DNA from: Microbacterium sp. ABRD28 | GTDB lineage: Bacteria; Actinomycetota; Actinomycetes; Actinomycetales; Microbacteriaceae | Length of the DNA: 64,000 nucleotides | Assembly: GCF_003850245.1 (NCBI RefSeq) | Contig: NZ_CP031015.1 | Span: forward strand, 1,736,001-1,800,000 | Reading direction: 5' to 3' | Part shown: piece after piece, positions 25,370-33,963 of the stretch | Layout of the letters: each line of letters opens with the position of its first letter | How positions within the stretch are numbered: the first letter of the stretch is position 1 | The notes under the pieces: model-generated | What the model was told of the DNA's origin: nothing | What the model saw: only the letters and a program-made list of their open reading frames with translations | Database searches by the model: none | Position numbers and translations under genes: made by a program

Positions 25370-27196
25370 TCAGGGGATCGAGACGTTCGTGGTGTTGACC
25401 GGGGCGGAATAGATCTCGTCGATCTCCGCGGCGAAGTCGTTCACGATCGTGTGCCGCTTGATGCTCATCTTCGGGGTGAGGTGGCCGCTGGCCTCGGTCC
25501 ACTCCGACGGCAGGATCGTGAACTTGCGGATGGACTCCGCGCGGGAGACCGTGGTGTTGGCGTTGTCGACGGCGCGCTGGACCTCGGCACGGACCTTCTC
25601 GTTCTTCGCCGCGTCGGCCAGCGACATGTCGCCCGGCAACCCGTTGTTGGCAAGCCACGTGGGCAGCATCTCGGGGTCGAGCGTGACCAGCGCCGAGATG
25701 AACGGCTTCTGATCGCCCACGACCACGACCTGGCCGACGATCGGGTTGGCGCGGATCGGATCTTCCAGCGCCGCGGGGGCGACGTTCTTGCCGCCGGCGG
25801 TGACGATGATCTCCTTCTTGCGCCCGGTGATCTTGAGGAACCCCTCGGCGTCGAACGAGCCGATGTCGCCGGTCTTGAACCAGTCGCCGTCGAACGCGGC
25901 CGCGGTGGCCTCGGGGTTGCGCCAATACTCCTTGAAGACGTTGATACCGCGCACCTCGATCTCGCCGTCGTCGGCGAGTCGCACGCTCACCCCGGGAAGT
26001 GCCGGACCGACCGTGCCGATCTTCGACTTGGTGGCGAGGTTTACCGTGGCCGGAGCGGTGGTCTCGGTGAGGCCGTAGCCCTCGAGGATCACGACGCCCA
26101 GGCTGTGGAAGAAATGCCCGAGCCGCTCGCCGAGGGGCGCGGAGCCCGACACCGCGTAGGTCACCCGGCCGCCCATCGCCGCCCGGAGCTTGCTGTAGAC
26201 CAGGCGGTCGAACAGACGGAACTTCAGCCGCAGGCCCAGCGGGATCTTCTTGCCGTCCTGCAGCAGGGCGGAGTGCTCGATCGCCGCATGGGCGGCCGCG
26301 CGGAAGATCCGCCCCTTGCCGCCGGCCTCGGCCTTCTGCTCGGCGGAGTTGTAGACCTTCTCGAACACCCGCGGCACCGCCAGCAGGAACGTCGGCTGGA
26401 ATGACCCGAGCGCGGGCAGCAGCTGCTTGGTGTCGGGCTGGTGCCCGGTCTTCACGCCCGCGTGGACGTTGAGGATCGAGATGAACCGGGCGAAGACGTG
26501 CGCCGTGGTGATGAACAGCAGAGTGGATGCTCCGGGCGTCTGCACCACTTCGCTCAGCGCGACCGCCGAGTTCCGTGCCAGCTCGACGAAGTTGCTGTGG
26601 GTGAGGACGCACCCCTTCGGGCGGCCCGTCGACCCGGAGGTGTAGATGAGGGTGGCGATGTCGGCGCCGACCGCGAGGTTGCGACGACGCTCGATCTCGT
26701 CCTCGGTGACGTCCTTGCCCTGGGCGACGAGGGTGTCGAGATCGCCGGACTGCATCTGCCACACCGAGCGGACCAGCGGGAGCTCTGCCCTGACCTCGGC
26801 GACGCGGCCGGCGTGCTCGGCCGATTCCGCGATCACGGCCACGGCCCCGGAGTCGGCGAGGATCCAGGAGATCTGCGCGGCGGAGCTCGTTTCGTAGATC
26901 GGCACCATGACGGCACCGGCGAAGAAGATCGCGAAGTCGACAAGCGTCCAGTCGTAGGTCGTGCGGGCGATGAAGGCGACCTTGTCGCCGGGCTCCACGC
27001 CAGCGGCGACCAGGCCTTTGGCCAGGGCGATGACCTGGGACTGGAACTGGGCGCCCGTGATGTCTCGCCAGCCGTCTCCTTCGGGGACGGCGAACAGCGG
27101 GCGCTCGGGGGTCGCCTTGACGCGCTCCACGAGGAGGTCGCTGATGTTGGCTTGGGGGTCGGCGGGGACCACGGCCGGAACATCGAATTGGATCAC
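25370..27196 (-). CDS. fadD: Long-chain acyl-CoA synthetase (AMP-forming)
   Basis: 608 residues of the ANL adenylating superfamily, which activates fatty acids through an acyl-AMP intermediate to acyl-CoA. The phosphate-binding loop is YTSGSTGRPKG; A5 is EGYGLTETT; the A7/A8 region reads GDWFKTGDIGSFDAEGFLKITGRKKEIIVTAGGKNVAP, with the Asp and Arg that bind the ribose. The length and the ILNVHAGVKTGHQPDTKQLLPAL region fit the FadD15/long-chain group of actinobacteria. The ATG at 27196 has GGAGT about 6 nt upstream. The gene is divergent from the ROK kinase and the acyltransferase, which fits lipid metabolism. Chain-length preference unknown. Confidence 0.92.
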   Translation of the reverse strand: MIQFDVPAVVPADPQANISDLLVERVKATPERPLFAVPEGDGWRDITGAQFQSQVIALAKGLVAAGVEPGDKVAFIARTTYDWTLVDFAIFFAGAVMVPIYETSSAAQISWILADSGAVAVIAESAEHAGRVAEVRAELPLVRSVWQMQSGDLDTLVAQGKDVTEDEIERRRNLAVGADIATLIYTSGSTGRPKGCVLTHSNFVELARNSAVALSEVVQTPGASTLLFITTAHVFARFISILNVHAGVKTGHQPDTKQLLPALGSFQPTFLLAVPRVFEKVYNSAEQKAEAGGKGRIFRAAAHAAIEHSALLQDGKKIPLGLRLKFRLFDRLVYSKLRAAMGGRVTYAVSGSAPLGERLGHFFHSLGVVILEGYGLTETTAPATVNLATKSKIGTVGPALPGVSVRLADDGEIEVRGINVFKEYWRNPEATAAAFDGDWFKTGDIGSFDAEGFLKITGRKKEIIVTAGGKNVAPAALEDPIRANPIVGQVVVVGDQKPFISALVTLDPEMLPTWLANNGLPGDMSLADAAKNEKVRAEVQRAVDNANTTVSRAESIRKFTILPSEWTEASGHLTPKMSIKRHTIVNDFAAEIDEIYSAPVNTTNVSIP

Positions 27197-27324
27197 GGCA
27201 ACTCCTTCGGTACCGATTCGGTCGGATGTCCTCAGATTCTAGTCGAGGCATATCCGGCCACGCAGTCCGCGGGGCCGCGACTAGACTCGATCCGCCTCCT
27301 CGGGCGGGGCCCAGGACGGAAGGG

Positions 27325-28266
27325 ATGCGCGTGCTCACAGTCGGGATCGACATCGGTGGGACGAAGATCGCCGGCGGCGTCGTCGATCAGGAGGGCCGCA
27401 TCCTCGACAAGGGACGTGTGGACACCCCCACCGACACGGCCGAGCTCGCTGCCGCCGTCGTCGGGATGGCCCGGTCGTACATCGATCGCTACGACGCGGT
27501 CGCCGTCGGTGTCGCCGCAGCGGGCTTCATCGACAAGGCGCAGGCCACCGTCATCCACGCTCCCAACATCGCCTGGCGCAACGAACCCCTCAAGGCCGTG
27601 CTCGAGGCGGGGATCGGGCGACCGGTCACCATCGAGAACGACGCCAACGCCGCCGGGTGGGCGGAGTTCCGCTTCGGTGCGGGCGCCGCGGTCGACGACA
27701 TGGTGATGCTGACCATGGGAACCGGCGTCGGGGGAGCGGTCATCATCGGCGGCCGGATGTTCCACGGCGGCCACGGGATCGCCGGTGAGCTCGGCCACAT
27801 CCGCTTCACCCGCAACGGTCTGCCATGCGGGTGCGGCCAGAACGGATGCCTCGAACAGTACGCCTCGGGGCGCGCGCTGCAGCGCGAGGCCAACACCATC
27901 GCCGATTCCGGCGGCCTCGGCGAGGCTCTCGCCGAGGCACGCGCCACGCACGGAACGCTCACCGGTCACGCCATCTCCGACCTGATCCTGGCCGGCGACC
28001 CCGGCGCGCTCGAGGCGCTGCGGCGCGTCGCCACGGCCCTCGGCGAGGCCTGCGGTGGGTTCCAGGCCGTCCTCGATCCCGAACTCTTCGTCATCGGCGG
28101 GGGAGTGGCTCAGCTCGGCGACATCCTTCTCGAGCCTGTGCGTCTGGCCTACGAGACGTCGCTCCCGGGGTACGGCGAACGACCCGTGGCCGATTTCGCG
28201 ATCGCCCGACTCGGCAACGACGCCGGCCTCATCGGTGTCGCCGACCTCGCCGGCCGGGAGGCGTGA
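27325..28266 (+). CDS. ROK family glucokinase
   Basis: A 313-aa sugar kinase that probably phosphorylates glucose with ATP or polyphosphate. The ATP-binding motif is GIDIGGTKIAGGVV (7-20), the sugar-binding residues lie in IENDANAAGWAE and GELGHIRF, and the ROK zinc signature CGCGQNGCLEQYASG is intact (His plus three Cys). Features match actinobacterial GlkA. The ATG at 27325 has AGGA about 8 nt upstream; a GTG two codons later is also possible. The acyltransferase gene follows 6 bp downstream, and a TAGACT box upstream may be the promoter. Confidence 0.9.
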   Translation: MRVLTVGIDIGGTKIAGGVVDQEGRILDKGRVDTPTDTAELAAAVVGMARSYIDRYDAVAVGVAAAGFIDKAQATVIHAPNIAWRNEPLKAVLEAGIGRPVTIENDANAAGWAEFRFGAGAAVDDMVMLTMGTGVGGAVIIGGRMFHGGHGIAGELGHIRFTRNGLPCGCGQNGCLEQYASGRALQREANTIADSGGLGEALAEARATHGTLTGHAISDLILAGDPGALEALRRVATALGEACGGFQAVLDPELFVIGGGVAQLGDILLEPVRLAYETSLPGYGERPVADFAIARLGNDAGLIGVADLAGREA

Positions 28267-28272
28267 ACGTCG

Positions 28273-28968
28273 ATGTTCTACTGGCTGATGAAGTACGTGG
28301 TCATCGGACCCATCCTCAAGGCCATCTTCCGGCCGTGGGTCGTCGGTCGGCGCAACGTCCCCGCGGAGGGCGCGGCGATCCTCGCGAGCAACCACCTGTC
28401 GTTCGCCGACTCGATCTTCCTGCCGCTCATGATCGACCGGCCGATGTCGTTCCTGGCCAAGAGCGACTACTTCACGGGCAGGGGTCTGAAGGGCTGGGCG
28501 ACCCGCGTCTTCTTCAAGGCCACGGGGCAGCTCCCGATCGACAGATCCGGCGGCAAGGCCTCTGAGGCATCGCTGAACACCGGCCTCCAGGTCCTCGGCC
28601 GAGGTGATCTGCTCGGTATCTATCCCGAGGGCACCCGCAGCCCTGACGGCAAGCTGTACCGCGGTCGCACCGGCATCGCGCGGATGGCGCTCGAGGCCCG
28701 CGTCCCCGTCGTCCCCGTCGTCATGGTCGACACCGACACGATGATGCCCATCGGCACGCGCGTTCCCCGCGTCGCGCGGGTGGGCGTCGTCATCGGCGAG
28801 CCGCTGGACTTCTCCCGCTTCGCGGGCATGGAGGGCGACCGCTACATCCTGCGTTCGATCACCGACGAGATCATGGTGGCGCTTCAGCGACTGGGGGCAC
28901 AGGAGTACGAGGATGTCTACGCCTCCACGGTCAAGGACCGCCTGAAGCCCAGGGGCAGAGCGGCGTAA
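28273..28968 (+). CDS. plsC: 1-acyl-sn-glycerol-3-phosphate acyltransferase-like protein
   Basis: 231 residues of the PlsC family, which transfers an acyl chain to lysophosphatidic acid in phospholipid synthesis at the inner face of the membrane. The catalytic HX4D is His41-Asp46 (NHLSFAD); the glycerol-phosphate-binding motif is YPEGTRSPDG; VPVVPVVM is the fourth family block. An N-terminal hydrophobic stretch (about 1-20) would attach it to the membrane. Its ATG is 6 bp after the ROK kinase stop, so they likely share a transcript. Which acyl acceptor it uses cannot be told. Confidence 0.9.
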   Translation: MFYWLMKYVVIGPILKAIFRPWVVGRRNVPAEGAAILASNHLSFADSIFLPLMIDRPMSFLAKSDYFTGRGLKGWATRVFFKATGQLPIDRSGGKASEASLNTGLQVLGRGDLLGIYPEGTRSPDGKLYRGRTGIARMALEARVPVVPVVMVDTDTMMPIGTRVPRVARVGVVIGEPLDFSRFAGMEGDRYILRSITDEIMVALQRLGAQEYEDVYASTVKDRLKPRGRAA

Positions 28969-29008
28969 CAACCCCGGAGGAGCGCACCGGAGGGATGGGC
29001 GGCGTCGC

Positions 29009-29014
29009 TAGACT
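29009..29014 (+). promoter_or_regulatory. -10 box TAGACT of the DAHP synthase gene
   Basis: TAGACT ends 6 nt before the ATG at 29021; no Shine-Dalgarno sequence is present. Predicted leaderless start. Confidence 0.55.
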
Positions 29015-29020
29015 GAGCGG

Positions 29021-30358
29021 ATGCTCGCTCCCCTCGACGGTCTCGATCACTGGCGTTCCCTGCCCATCAAGCAGCAGCCCCAGTGGTATGACCTCGATGC
29101 CGCGGCGGCGGCCTCCGCGGAGCTGGCCACCCTCCCGCCGCTCGTCTTCGCCGGTGAGGTCGACATGCTGCGCGAGCGTCTCGGCCGCGCAGCGGCCGGG
29201 CAGGCCTTCCTGCTGCAGGGGGGAGACTGCGCCGAGACCTTCGCGGGTGCCACGGCGGAGCAGATCCGCAACCGCATCAAGACCGTGCTGCAGATGGCTG
29301 TCGTCCTCACGTACGGCGCATCGATGCCGGTCGTGAAGATGGGGCGCATGGCGGGGCAGTTCGCCAAGCCGCGCTCGAGCGACACCGAGACCCGCGGCGA
29401 GGTGACGCTGCCGGCTTACCGTGGCGACATTGTCAACGGGTACGACTTCACCGAGGAGTCCCGCAAAGCCGACCCGGCACGGCTGCTGAAGGGGTACCAC
29501 ACCGCCGCGTCGACGATCAACCTCATCCGGGCCTTCACGCAGGGCGGCTTCGCCGATCTGCGCGAGGTGCACAGTTGGAACCAGGGATTCGCCAAGAACC
29601 CCGCCAACCAGCAGTACGAGCGGCTCGCGGGCGAGATCGACCGCGCCATCAAGTTCATGGAGGCGGCGGGCGCCGACTTCGACGAACTCAAGCGCGTGGA
29701 GTTCTACACCGGGCACGAGGGTCTGCTCATGGACTACGAGCGCCCGATGACCCGCATCGATTCGCGCACCGGCACGCCGTACAACACCTCGGCCCACTTC
29801 GTCTGGATCGGGGAGCGCACGCGCGACCTCGACGGCGCGCACATCGACTACTTCTCGCGCATCCGCAACCCCATCGGCGTGAAGCTCGGGCCCACCACCA
29901 CGCCCGAGACGGCTCTCGCCCTCATCGACAAGCTCGATCCGGAGCGCGAGCCCGGCCGACTGACGTTCATCACCCGCATGGGTGCCGGGAAGATCCGCGA
30001 CGCACTGCCGCCCCTCCTGGAAGCCGTCCGGGACTCCGGCGCGATGCCGCTGTGGGTCACCGATCCGATGCACGGCAACGGCATCACGACCCCCACGGGC
30101 TACAAGACGCGTCGGTTCGACGACGTCGTGGACGAGGTGCGCGGGTTCTTCGAGGCGCACCGGGCGGTCGGCACGTTCCCCGGCGGCATCCACGTCGAGC
30201 TCACCGGCGACGACGTGACCGAGTGCCTCGGCGGATCGGAGATGATCGACGAGGCCACCCTTGCGACGCGCTATGAGTCGCTGTGCGACCCGCGCCTGAA
30301 TCACATGCAGAGCCTGGAACTGGCGTTCCTGGTCGCCGAGGAGCTCGAGAAGCGCTGA
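29021..30358 (+). CDS. aroG: Class II 3-deoxy-7-phosphoheptulonate synthase
   Basis: First enzyme of the shikimate pathway: condenses phosphoenolpyruvate and erythrose-4-phosphate. The 445 residues belong to the plant-like (type II) class found in actinobacteria. Signature segments are LLQGGDCAETFA, PVVKMGRMAGQFAKPRSS, YTGHEGLLMDYE, WIGERTRDLDGAHIDY, WVTDPMHGNG and GGIHVELTGDDVTECLGG, which include the metal ligands Cys, His, Glu and Asp. Its position next to a PASTA kinase and an Rv2175c-like gene mirrors the aroG-pknL-Rv2175c neighbourhood of mycobacteria. Allosteric control by aromatic amino acids is likely but not visible. Confidence 0.95.
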   Translation: MLAPLDGLDHWRSLPIKQQPQWYDLDAAAAASAELATLPPLVFAGEVDMLRERLGRAAAGQAFLLQGGDCAETFAGATAEQIRNRIKTVLQMAVVLTYGASMPVVKMGRMAGQFAKPRSSDTETRGEVTLPAYRGDIVNGYDFTEESRKADPARLLKGYHTAASTINLIRAFTQGGFADLREVHSWNQGFAKNPANQQYERLAGEIDRAIKFMEAAGADFDELKRVEFYTGHEGLLMDYERPMTRIDSRTGTPYNTSAHFVWIGERTRDLDGAHIDYFSRIRNPIGVKLGPTTTPETALALIDKLDPEREPGRLTFITRMGAGKIRDALPPLLEAVRDSGAMPLWVTDPMHGNGITTPTGYKTRRFDDVVDEVRGFFEAHRAVGTFPGGIHVELTGDDVTECLGGSEMIDEATLATRYESLCDPRLNHMQSLELAFLVAEELEKR

Positions 30359-30384
30359 ACCGGCACCGGCGTCGGTCGGCGGCG

Positions 30385-30464
30385 GTGTCGACCGGTGAGA
30401 GTGTCGACCGGCGACAGTGCCGACCAGTGAGAGTGTCGACCGGTGGCGGTCTCAGCCGGTGACG
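30385..30464. repeat. Five 16-bp tandem repeats
   Basis: Five head-to-tail 16-bp units with consensus GTGTCGACCGGTGAGA (30385, 30401, 30417, 30433, 30449), identical to the consensus at 11-16 positions. Each contains overlapping palindromes GTCGAC and ACCGGT. They fill most of the space between the convergent aroG and kinase genes, and the last unit contains the kinase stop codon (30452-30454). Confidence 0.85.
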
Positions 30465-32392
30465 GTGAGCTGGATGTAGATCCGCGTGCCGCGGACGACG
30501 AACTCCCCGGCGCCGGGGTCCATGCTGACCACCTCGGTCAGGGAGTCGGGGATGGCTGCGAAGAAGACCGCGTAGTCCACTTGGAATCCCGCATCCTCCA
30601 GGGCGGCGATGGCCCCATCGCGGGTCTGACCGACCACGTTCGGGATCTCGAACAGGGGAGGACCGGTGGAGACGATCAGCGTGACGGTGTCTCCGGGCTG
30701 CCACCAGCCGCCGCCTTCGCGATCGGCGATGCCGATGACCTCGCCGGAGGCGTAGGTGTCACTGCTCTGCTCGATGACCTGATCGGCGACCGTGAGTTGC
30801 ACGCCCCCGAGTTCCGACCGGGCGGCGTCGACGGAGTCGCCCGCAACGTTCGGCACCGGGCCGCGCGAGATCAACAGCGTCGCCTCGTCGGCCTGGCGCG
30901 CGGTGCAGCCCTCGCCGCAGTCGATGTCGTCGCCGCCCGCGCGGGGGTGGATGCGCATGCCGACCACCGTGCCCGCCGGCGCGTCGGTGAAGAACTCCGC
31001 GTCTTCGCGCGTGGTGATGACGTTCTGCGCCAGCAGATCGCGCACCTGTTCGGCGGGGAGGTCGATCACCCGGCCGAGGGCGACCTCGGCGGGCCCGAGG
31101 GAGACGATGACGGTGACGAGCGCATCCTTGTCCACCCGCGCCCCCGGCGGGGGATCGGTCTCGATCACGAGACCCGTCTCCACGTCGACGCTGTACTCGC
31201 CGCGTTCCTCTGCGCGCAGCGACTGCTCGGCGAGGCTGGTCTGGGCTTCGGCGAAGGTGGCGCCACGCACATCCGGAACGGCCACGAGCGACCCGGGACC
31301 CGACCCGAACCACCAACCCGTCCCAGCGGCGAGGGCTGCGAGGATCACGACCAGCGCGATCAGCCATCCCCCCCTCGCGGCTCGGCGGCGGGTCACCTGG
31401 CGCAGACGCGCGGCGTTGTCGGTGTCGCTGACGATGGCAGCGGGTCCGGTCGCCGAGGCGGGCAGCACCTGGGTGAGCTCACCCGAGGGAAGGCCGTCGT
31501 CATCGGGGATGCCACGACCGGCGGTCCTCGTGACCTGCGGTGCGACGCCCAGCTGTCGTTCGATCTCGCGCAGTCTGTCGAGCATCTCCCGGGCATCGAC
31601 CGGACGCTCGTCGGGGTTCTTCTCGGTCGACCACAGGACGAGTTCGTCCAGCTGCTCGGGAACGCCGGGGTTCTTCGCGCTCGGGCGGGGCACGGAGTCG
31701 GTGGCGTGCTGGAAGGCGATCTGCATCGGCTGCTCGCCCTTGTAGGGCTGCTCGCCCACGAGCATCTCGTAGAGCATGATGCCGAGGGCGTAGATGTCGG
31801 AGCGCGCGTCGGCCACTCCCCGCGTGACCAGCTCCGGGGCGAGGTAGGCGATCGTGCCGAGAAGCTGAGCCCCGCTGGCGGTGTTCGCCGTCGCCGCACG
31901 CGCGAGGCCGAAATCGCCGATCTTGATGCGACCGTCCTCGGCGAGGAGGACGTTCTCGGGCTTGACGTCGCGGTGGATGATGCCGGCGCGGTGTGCGGCG
32001 GCCAGGCCCGAGAGCACGGCGTCCATGATCGTGATGGTCTGCGGGATCGTCAGGCGGCGCTGCTCGCGCATCAGCTCGCGCAGCGTGATCCCCGGCAGGT
32101 ACTCCATGACGAGGTAGGCCATGTCGCCGTCCTGGCCCTGGTCGAAGACGTTGACCACGTGCGGATCGGCCAGCCGCGCGGCGGCACGGGCCTCCTGGAT
32201 GAAGCGGCTCTGGAAGACGGAGTCGTCGCTGAGGTGGCCATGCATCACTTTCAGGGCGATGCGGCGCTCGAGCCTCAGGTCGGTGGCCACGTACACGGTC
32301 GCCATGCCCCCGCGCGCGATGCGCGCACGGACCCGGTATCGGCCGTCGACGAGACGTCCGATCAGCGGGTCGGCCTGCTGACTCGTGCTCAC
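30452..32392 (-). CDS. pknL: PASTA-domain Ser/Thr protein kinase, PknL-like
   Basis: 646 residues. The cytoplasmic kinase domain (about 18-280) has IARGGMATVYVATD, the VAIK-type Lys in RIALKVMHG, HRDVKPENVLL, GDFGLARA and the activation segment up to APELV. A membrane helix (about 340-360) leads to four extracellular PASTA units, which in this family bind muropeptides or lipid II. The second unit carries an unusual DCGEGC insert that could form a disulphide. The GTG start has TAGACT 6 nt upstream. By position it matches PknL, beside aroG and Rv2175c. Likely targets include the Rv2175c-like protein and the FHA protein, by analogy. Confidence 0.92.
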   Translation of the reverse strand: MSTSQQADPLIGRLVDGRYRVRARIARGGMATVYVATDLRLERRIALKVMHGHLSDDSVFQSRFIQEARAAARLADPHVVNVFDQGQDGDMAYLVMEYLPGITLRELMREQRRLTIPQTITIMDAVLSGLAAAHRAGIIHRDVKPENVLLAEDGRIKIGDFGLARAATANTASGAQLLGTIAYLAPELVTRGVADARSDIYALGIMLYEMLVGEQPYKGEQPMQIAFQHATDSVPRPSAKNPGVPEQLDELVLWSTEKNPDERPVDAREMLDRLREIERQLGVAPQVTRTAGRGIPDDDGLPSGELTQVLPASATGPAAIVSDTDNAARLRQVTRRRAARGGWLIALVVILAALAAGTGWWFGSGPGSLVAVPDVRGATFAEAQTSLAEQSLRAEERGEYSVDVETGLVIETDPPPGARVDKDALVTVIVSLGPAEVALGRVIDLPAEQVRDLLAQNVITTREDAEFFTDAPAGTVVGMRIHPRAGGDDIDCGEGCTARQADEATLLISRGPVPNVAGDSVDAARSELGGVQLTVADQVIEQSSDTYASGEVIGIADREGGGWWQPGDTVTLIVSTGPPLFEIPNVVGQTRDGAIAALEDAGFQVDYAVFFAAIPDSLTEVVSMDPGAGEFVVRGTRIYIQLTVTG

Positions 32393-32398
32393 GGTCAG

Positions 32399-32404
32399 AG
32401 TCTA
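32399..32404 (-). promoter_or_regulatory. -10 box TAGACT of the kinase gene
   Basis: Read on the minus strand, TAGACT ends 6 nt before the GTG at 32392; no Shine-Dalgarno sequence lies between. Predicted leaderless start, separate from the LysM gene upstream. Confidence 0.55.
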
Positions 32405-32456
32405 CGGACGGCGGGGTGGGAGCCCGGGCAGCGGCTCACCCCGGCAGCCACACGGA

Positions 32457-33479
32457 TCACCCGTAGGTCGCGAGCCACGCGTAGGCGGGCGCCTCCCACT
32501 TCGCATAACGATCCGGGAACGCCGAGATCTGCACGGCCTGCGCCGCGCCGGCGAAGGACATCGACTCCCAGCCGGGGATGTCGAGCAGGCCACGGGTGCG
32601 CGACCCGTTGGGATCGGCGGGGCCCCCGAAGAACGCCGCGGTCGCCCGGACCGGGTCGCGGACCTCGTCGGCGCTTCCCCACCCCGTGCTGGGTCGCTGC
32701 TGGAACAGGCCCAGGGAATCCCTGTCGCCCCAGTCGAGGTTGCGCAGCCACGACTCGACCATCGCCGTTCCGAGCGCGATGGCGATACCGCGATCGGAGA
32801 CTCCCCGTTCGCGCCCCACGGCGATGATGGTCCGCACATTGCCGATCTGCTCGTCGTCCAGCGTGACGGTCTCGGCCGCCAGGACAGGCGCAGGCGCGGG
32901 GGCGGCGGCCGGCGCCGGCGCGGTCGGCGACGGGATCGCGATCGCCTGGCCGGGGTAGATGATGGACGACGTCTGCAGGGCGTTCGCGTCGAGCACCGCC
33001 TGGGTCGACACCCCATGACGGCGTGCGATCGCGCTGATCGTATCGCCCGCCACGACGGTGTACGCCGTCGCCGCGGCGGGCGCCGCCGGAGCCGCGGGCG
33101 CTGCCGCAGCTGCGGGCGCGCCGGTCAGACGGATCACCTGCCCCGGATGGATGACGCTGCTCCACCCCAGTCCGTTCAGAGCCAGGACGTCGGTGGTCCG
33201 GAGTCCGTGGCGGGCCGCGATCGCACTGATCGTGTCTCCGGGTTGGACCACGACGCTCTCGGGTCCGGCGCTGTGGGCGGGCACCATCGCGGGTGCGCGA
33301 CCCGTCGACGACACGGCGCCGCCGAGCGAGATCCGCCCCGCGCCTTCGCGGGCCAGGGGAGCGGCCTCGTTCGCAGAGGCGATGGGCGCCGGCAGCATCG
33401 CGACCGCGAGGGCGCCGAGGGCGGTTGCGGGAAGGCCGAGGCGGGCCGCGGTGAGCCGGACGGTTCGTGAGCGAGACAT
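32457..33479 (-). CDS. Secreted LysM protein with lysozyme-like C-terminal domain
   Basis: 340 residues. A signal peptide (about 1-36, ending ASANEA) is followed by two LysM peptidoglycan-binding modules (VVQPGDTISAIAARHGL... and TVVAGDTISAIARRHGV..., about 75-118 and 138-182), Ala/Pro-rich linkers, and a C-terminal region (about 205-340) with GIAIALGTAMVESWLRNLDWGDRDSLGLFQQRPSTGWG. That last stretch resembles a transglycosylase/lysozyme-like fold with a Glu in MVES. It would bind and perhaps cut the cell wall outside the cell. The ATG at 33479 has GGAGG six bases upstream. It lies between the kinase and the Rv2175c-like gene. Confidence 0.88.
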   Translation of the reverse strand: MSRSRTVRLTAARLGLPATALGALAVAMLPAPIASANEAAPLAREGAGRISLGGAVSSTGRAPAMVPAHSAGPESVVVQPGDTISAIAARHGLRTTDVLALNGLGWSSVIHPGQVIRLTGAPAAAAAPAAPAAPAAATAYTVVAGDTISAIARRHGVSTQAVLDANALQTSSIIYPGQAIAIPSPTAPAPAAAPAPAPVLAAETVTLDDEQIGNVRTIIAVGRERGVSDRGIAIALGTAMVESWLRNLDWGDRDSLGLFQQRPSTGWGSADEVRDPVRATAAFFGGPADPNGSRTRGLLDIPGWESMSFAGAAQAVQISAFPDRYAKWEAPAYAWLATYG

Positions 33480-33605
33480 GGCGGTCCTCCCTACGGGGAT
33501 TCTCCCCGCCAGCTACCGTGTCACGCGTGTAAACCACTGTCAACGAAAGTGACGGATGTGAAACATGAGGATGTCCTCATGTGTCCGAGATGAGATAGTT
33601 GCTGC
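33480..33605. promoter_or_regulatory. LysM / Rv2175c-like divergent control region
   Basis: A near-perfect palindrome ACATGAGGATGTCCTCATGT (33563-33582, 9-bp arms, 2-nt centre) sits at the -35 position for the Rv2175c-like gene, whose -10 box is GATAGT (33594-33599). On the minus strand TTGACA (33542-33537) is a good -35 for the LysM gene. The LysM leader also contains GGGGAGAATCCCC, a small hairpin. Confidence 0.65.
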
Positions 33606-33953
33606 GTGGCGGAGAAAGACGCACCTGTACCCACCGAGTGGCTCACCCTTCCCGAACTGGTCGAGGCGCTCGACCTTCCCCTCGGGCGCGTTCGTCGTCT
33701 GCTCGACGACCGCGCGCTCATCGGTTCTCGGCGACACGGGGCCCTCTCGGTGCCGGCCGTGTTCATCGTCGACGGAAAGCCGCTCGGTTCCCTCCGCGGG
33801 ACGGTCATCGTGCTCGGCGATGCCGGGTTCAGCGACGACGAGGCCATCGACTGGCTGCTGAACCCGGAGGAGTCGATCGGCGTCGCGCCGATCGAGGCGC
33901 TGCGCGCCGGCCGCAAGAGCGAAGTGAGGCGGGTCGCTCAGACCCTCGCCTGA
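33606..33953 (+). CDS. Rv2175c-like DNA-binding protein
   Basis: 115 residues. An N-terminal winged helix-turn-helix (WLTLPELVEALDLPLGRVRRLLDDRALIGSRRHGALSVPAVFI) is followed by a C-terminal helical domain (LGDAGFSDDEAIDWLLNPEESIGVAPIEALRAGRKSEVRRVAQTLA). Length, order and neighbourhood match Rv2175c of M. tuberculosis, a DNA-binding protein phosphorylated by PknL. The mycobacterial phosphosite is in the N-terminal tail; here the tail is short (VAEKDAPVPTEW), with Thr10 the only candidate. The GTG start is 6 nt after a GATAGT box. The palindrome just upstream could be its own site. Confidence 0.88.
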   Translation: MAEKDAPVPTEWLTLPELVEALDLPLGRVRRLLDDRALIGSRRHGALSVPAVFIVDGKPLGSLRGTVIVLGDAGFSDDEAIDWLLNPEESIGVAPIEALRAGRKSEVRRVAQTLA

Positions 33954-33963
33954 GCGCGCGCGA

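Noticed and set aside
30385..30464. CRISPR or REP element between aroG and the kinase gene
   Set aside because: Units are 16 bp, directly adjacent and without spacers; best described as a short tandem repeat.
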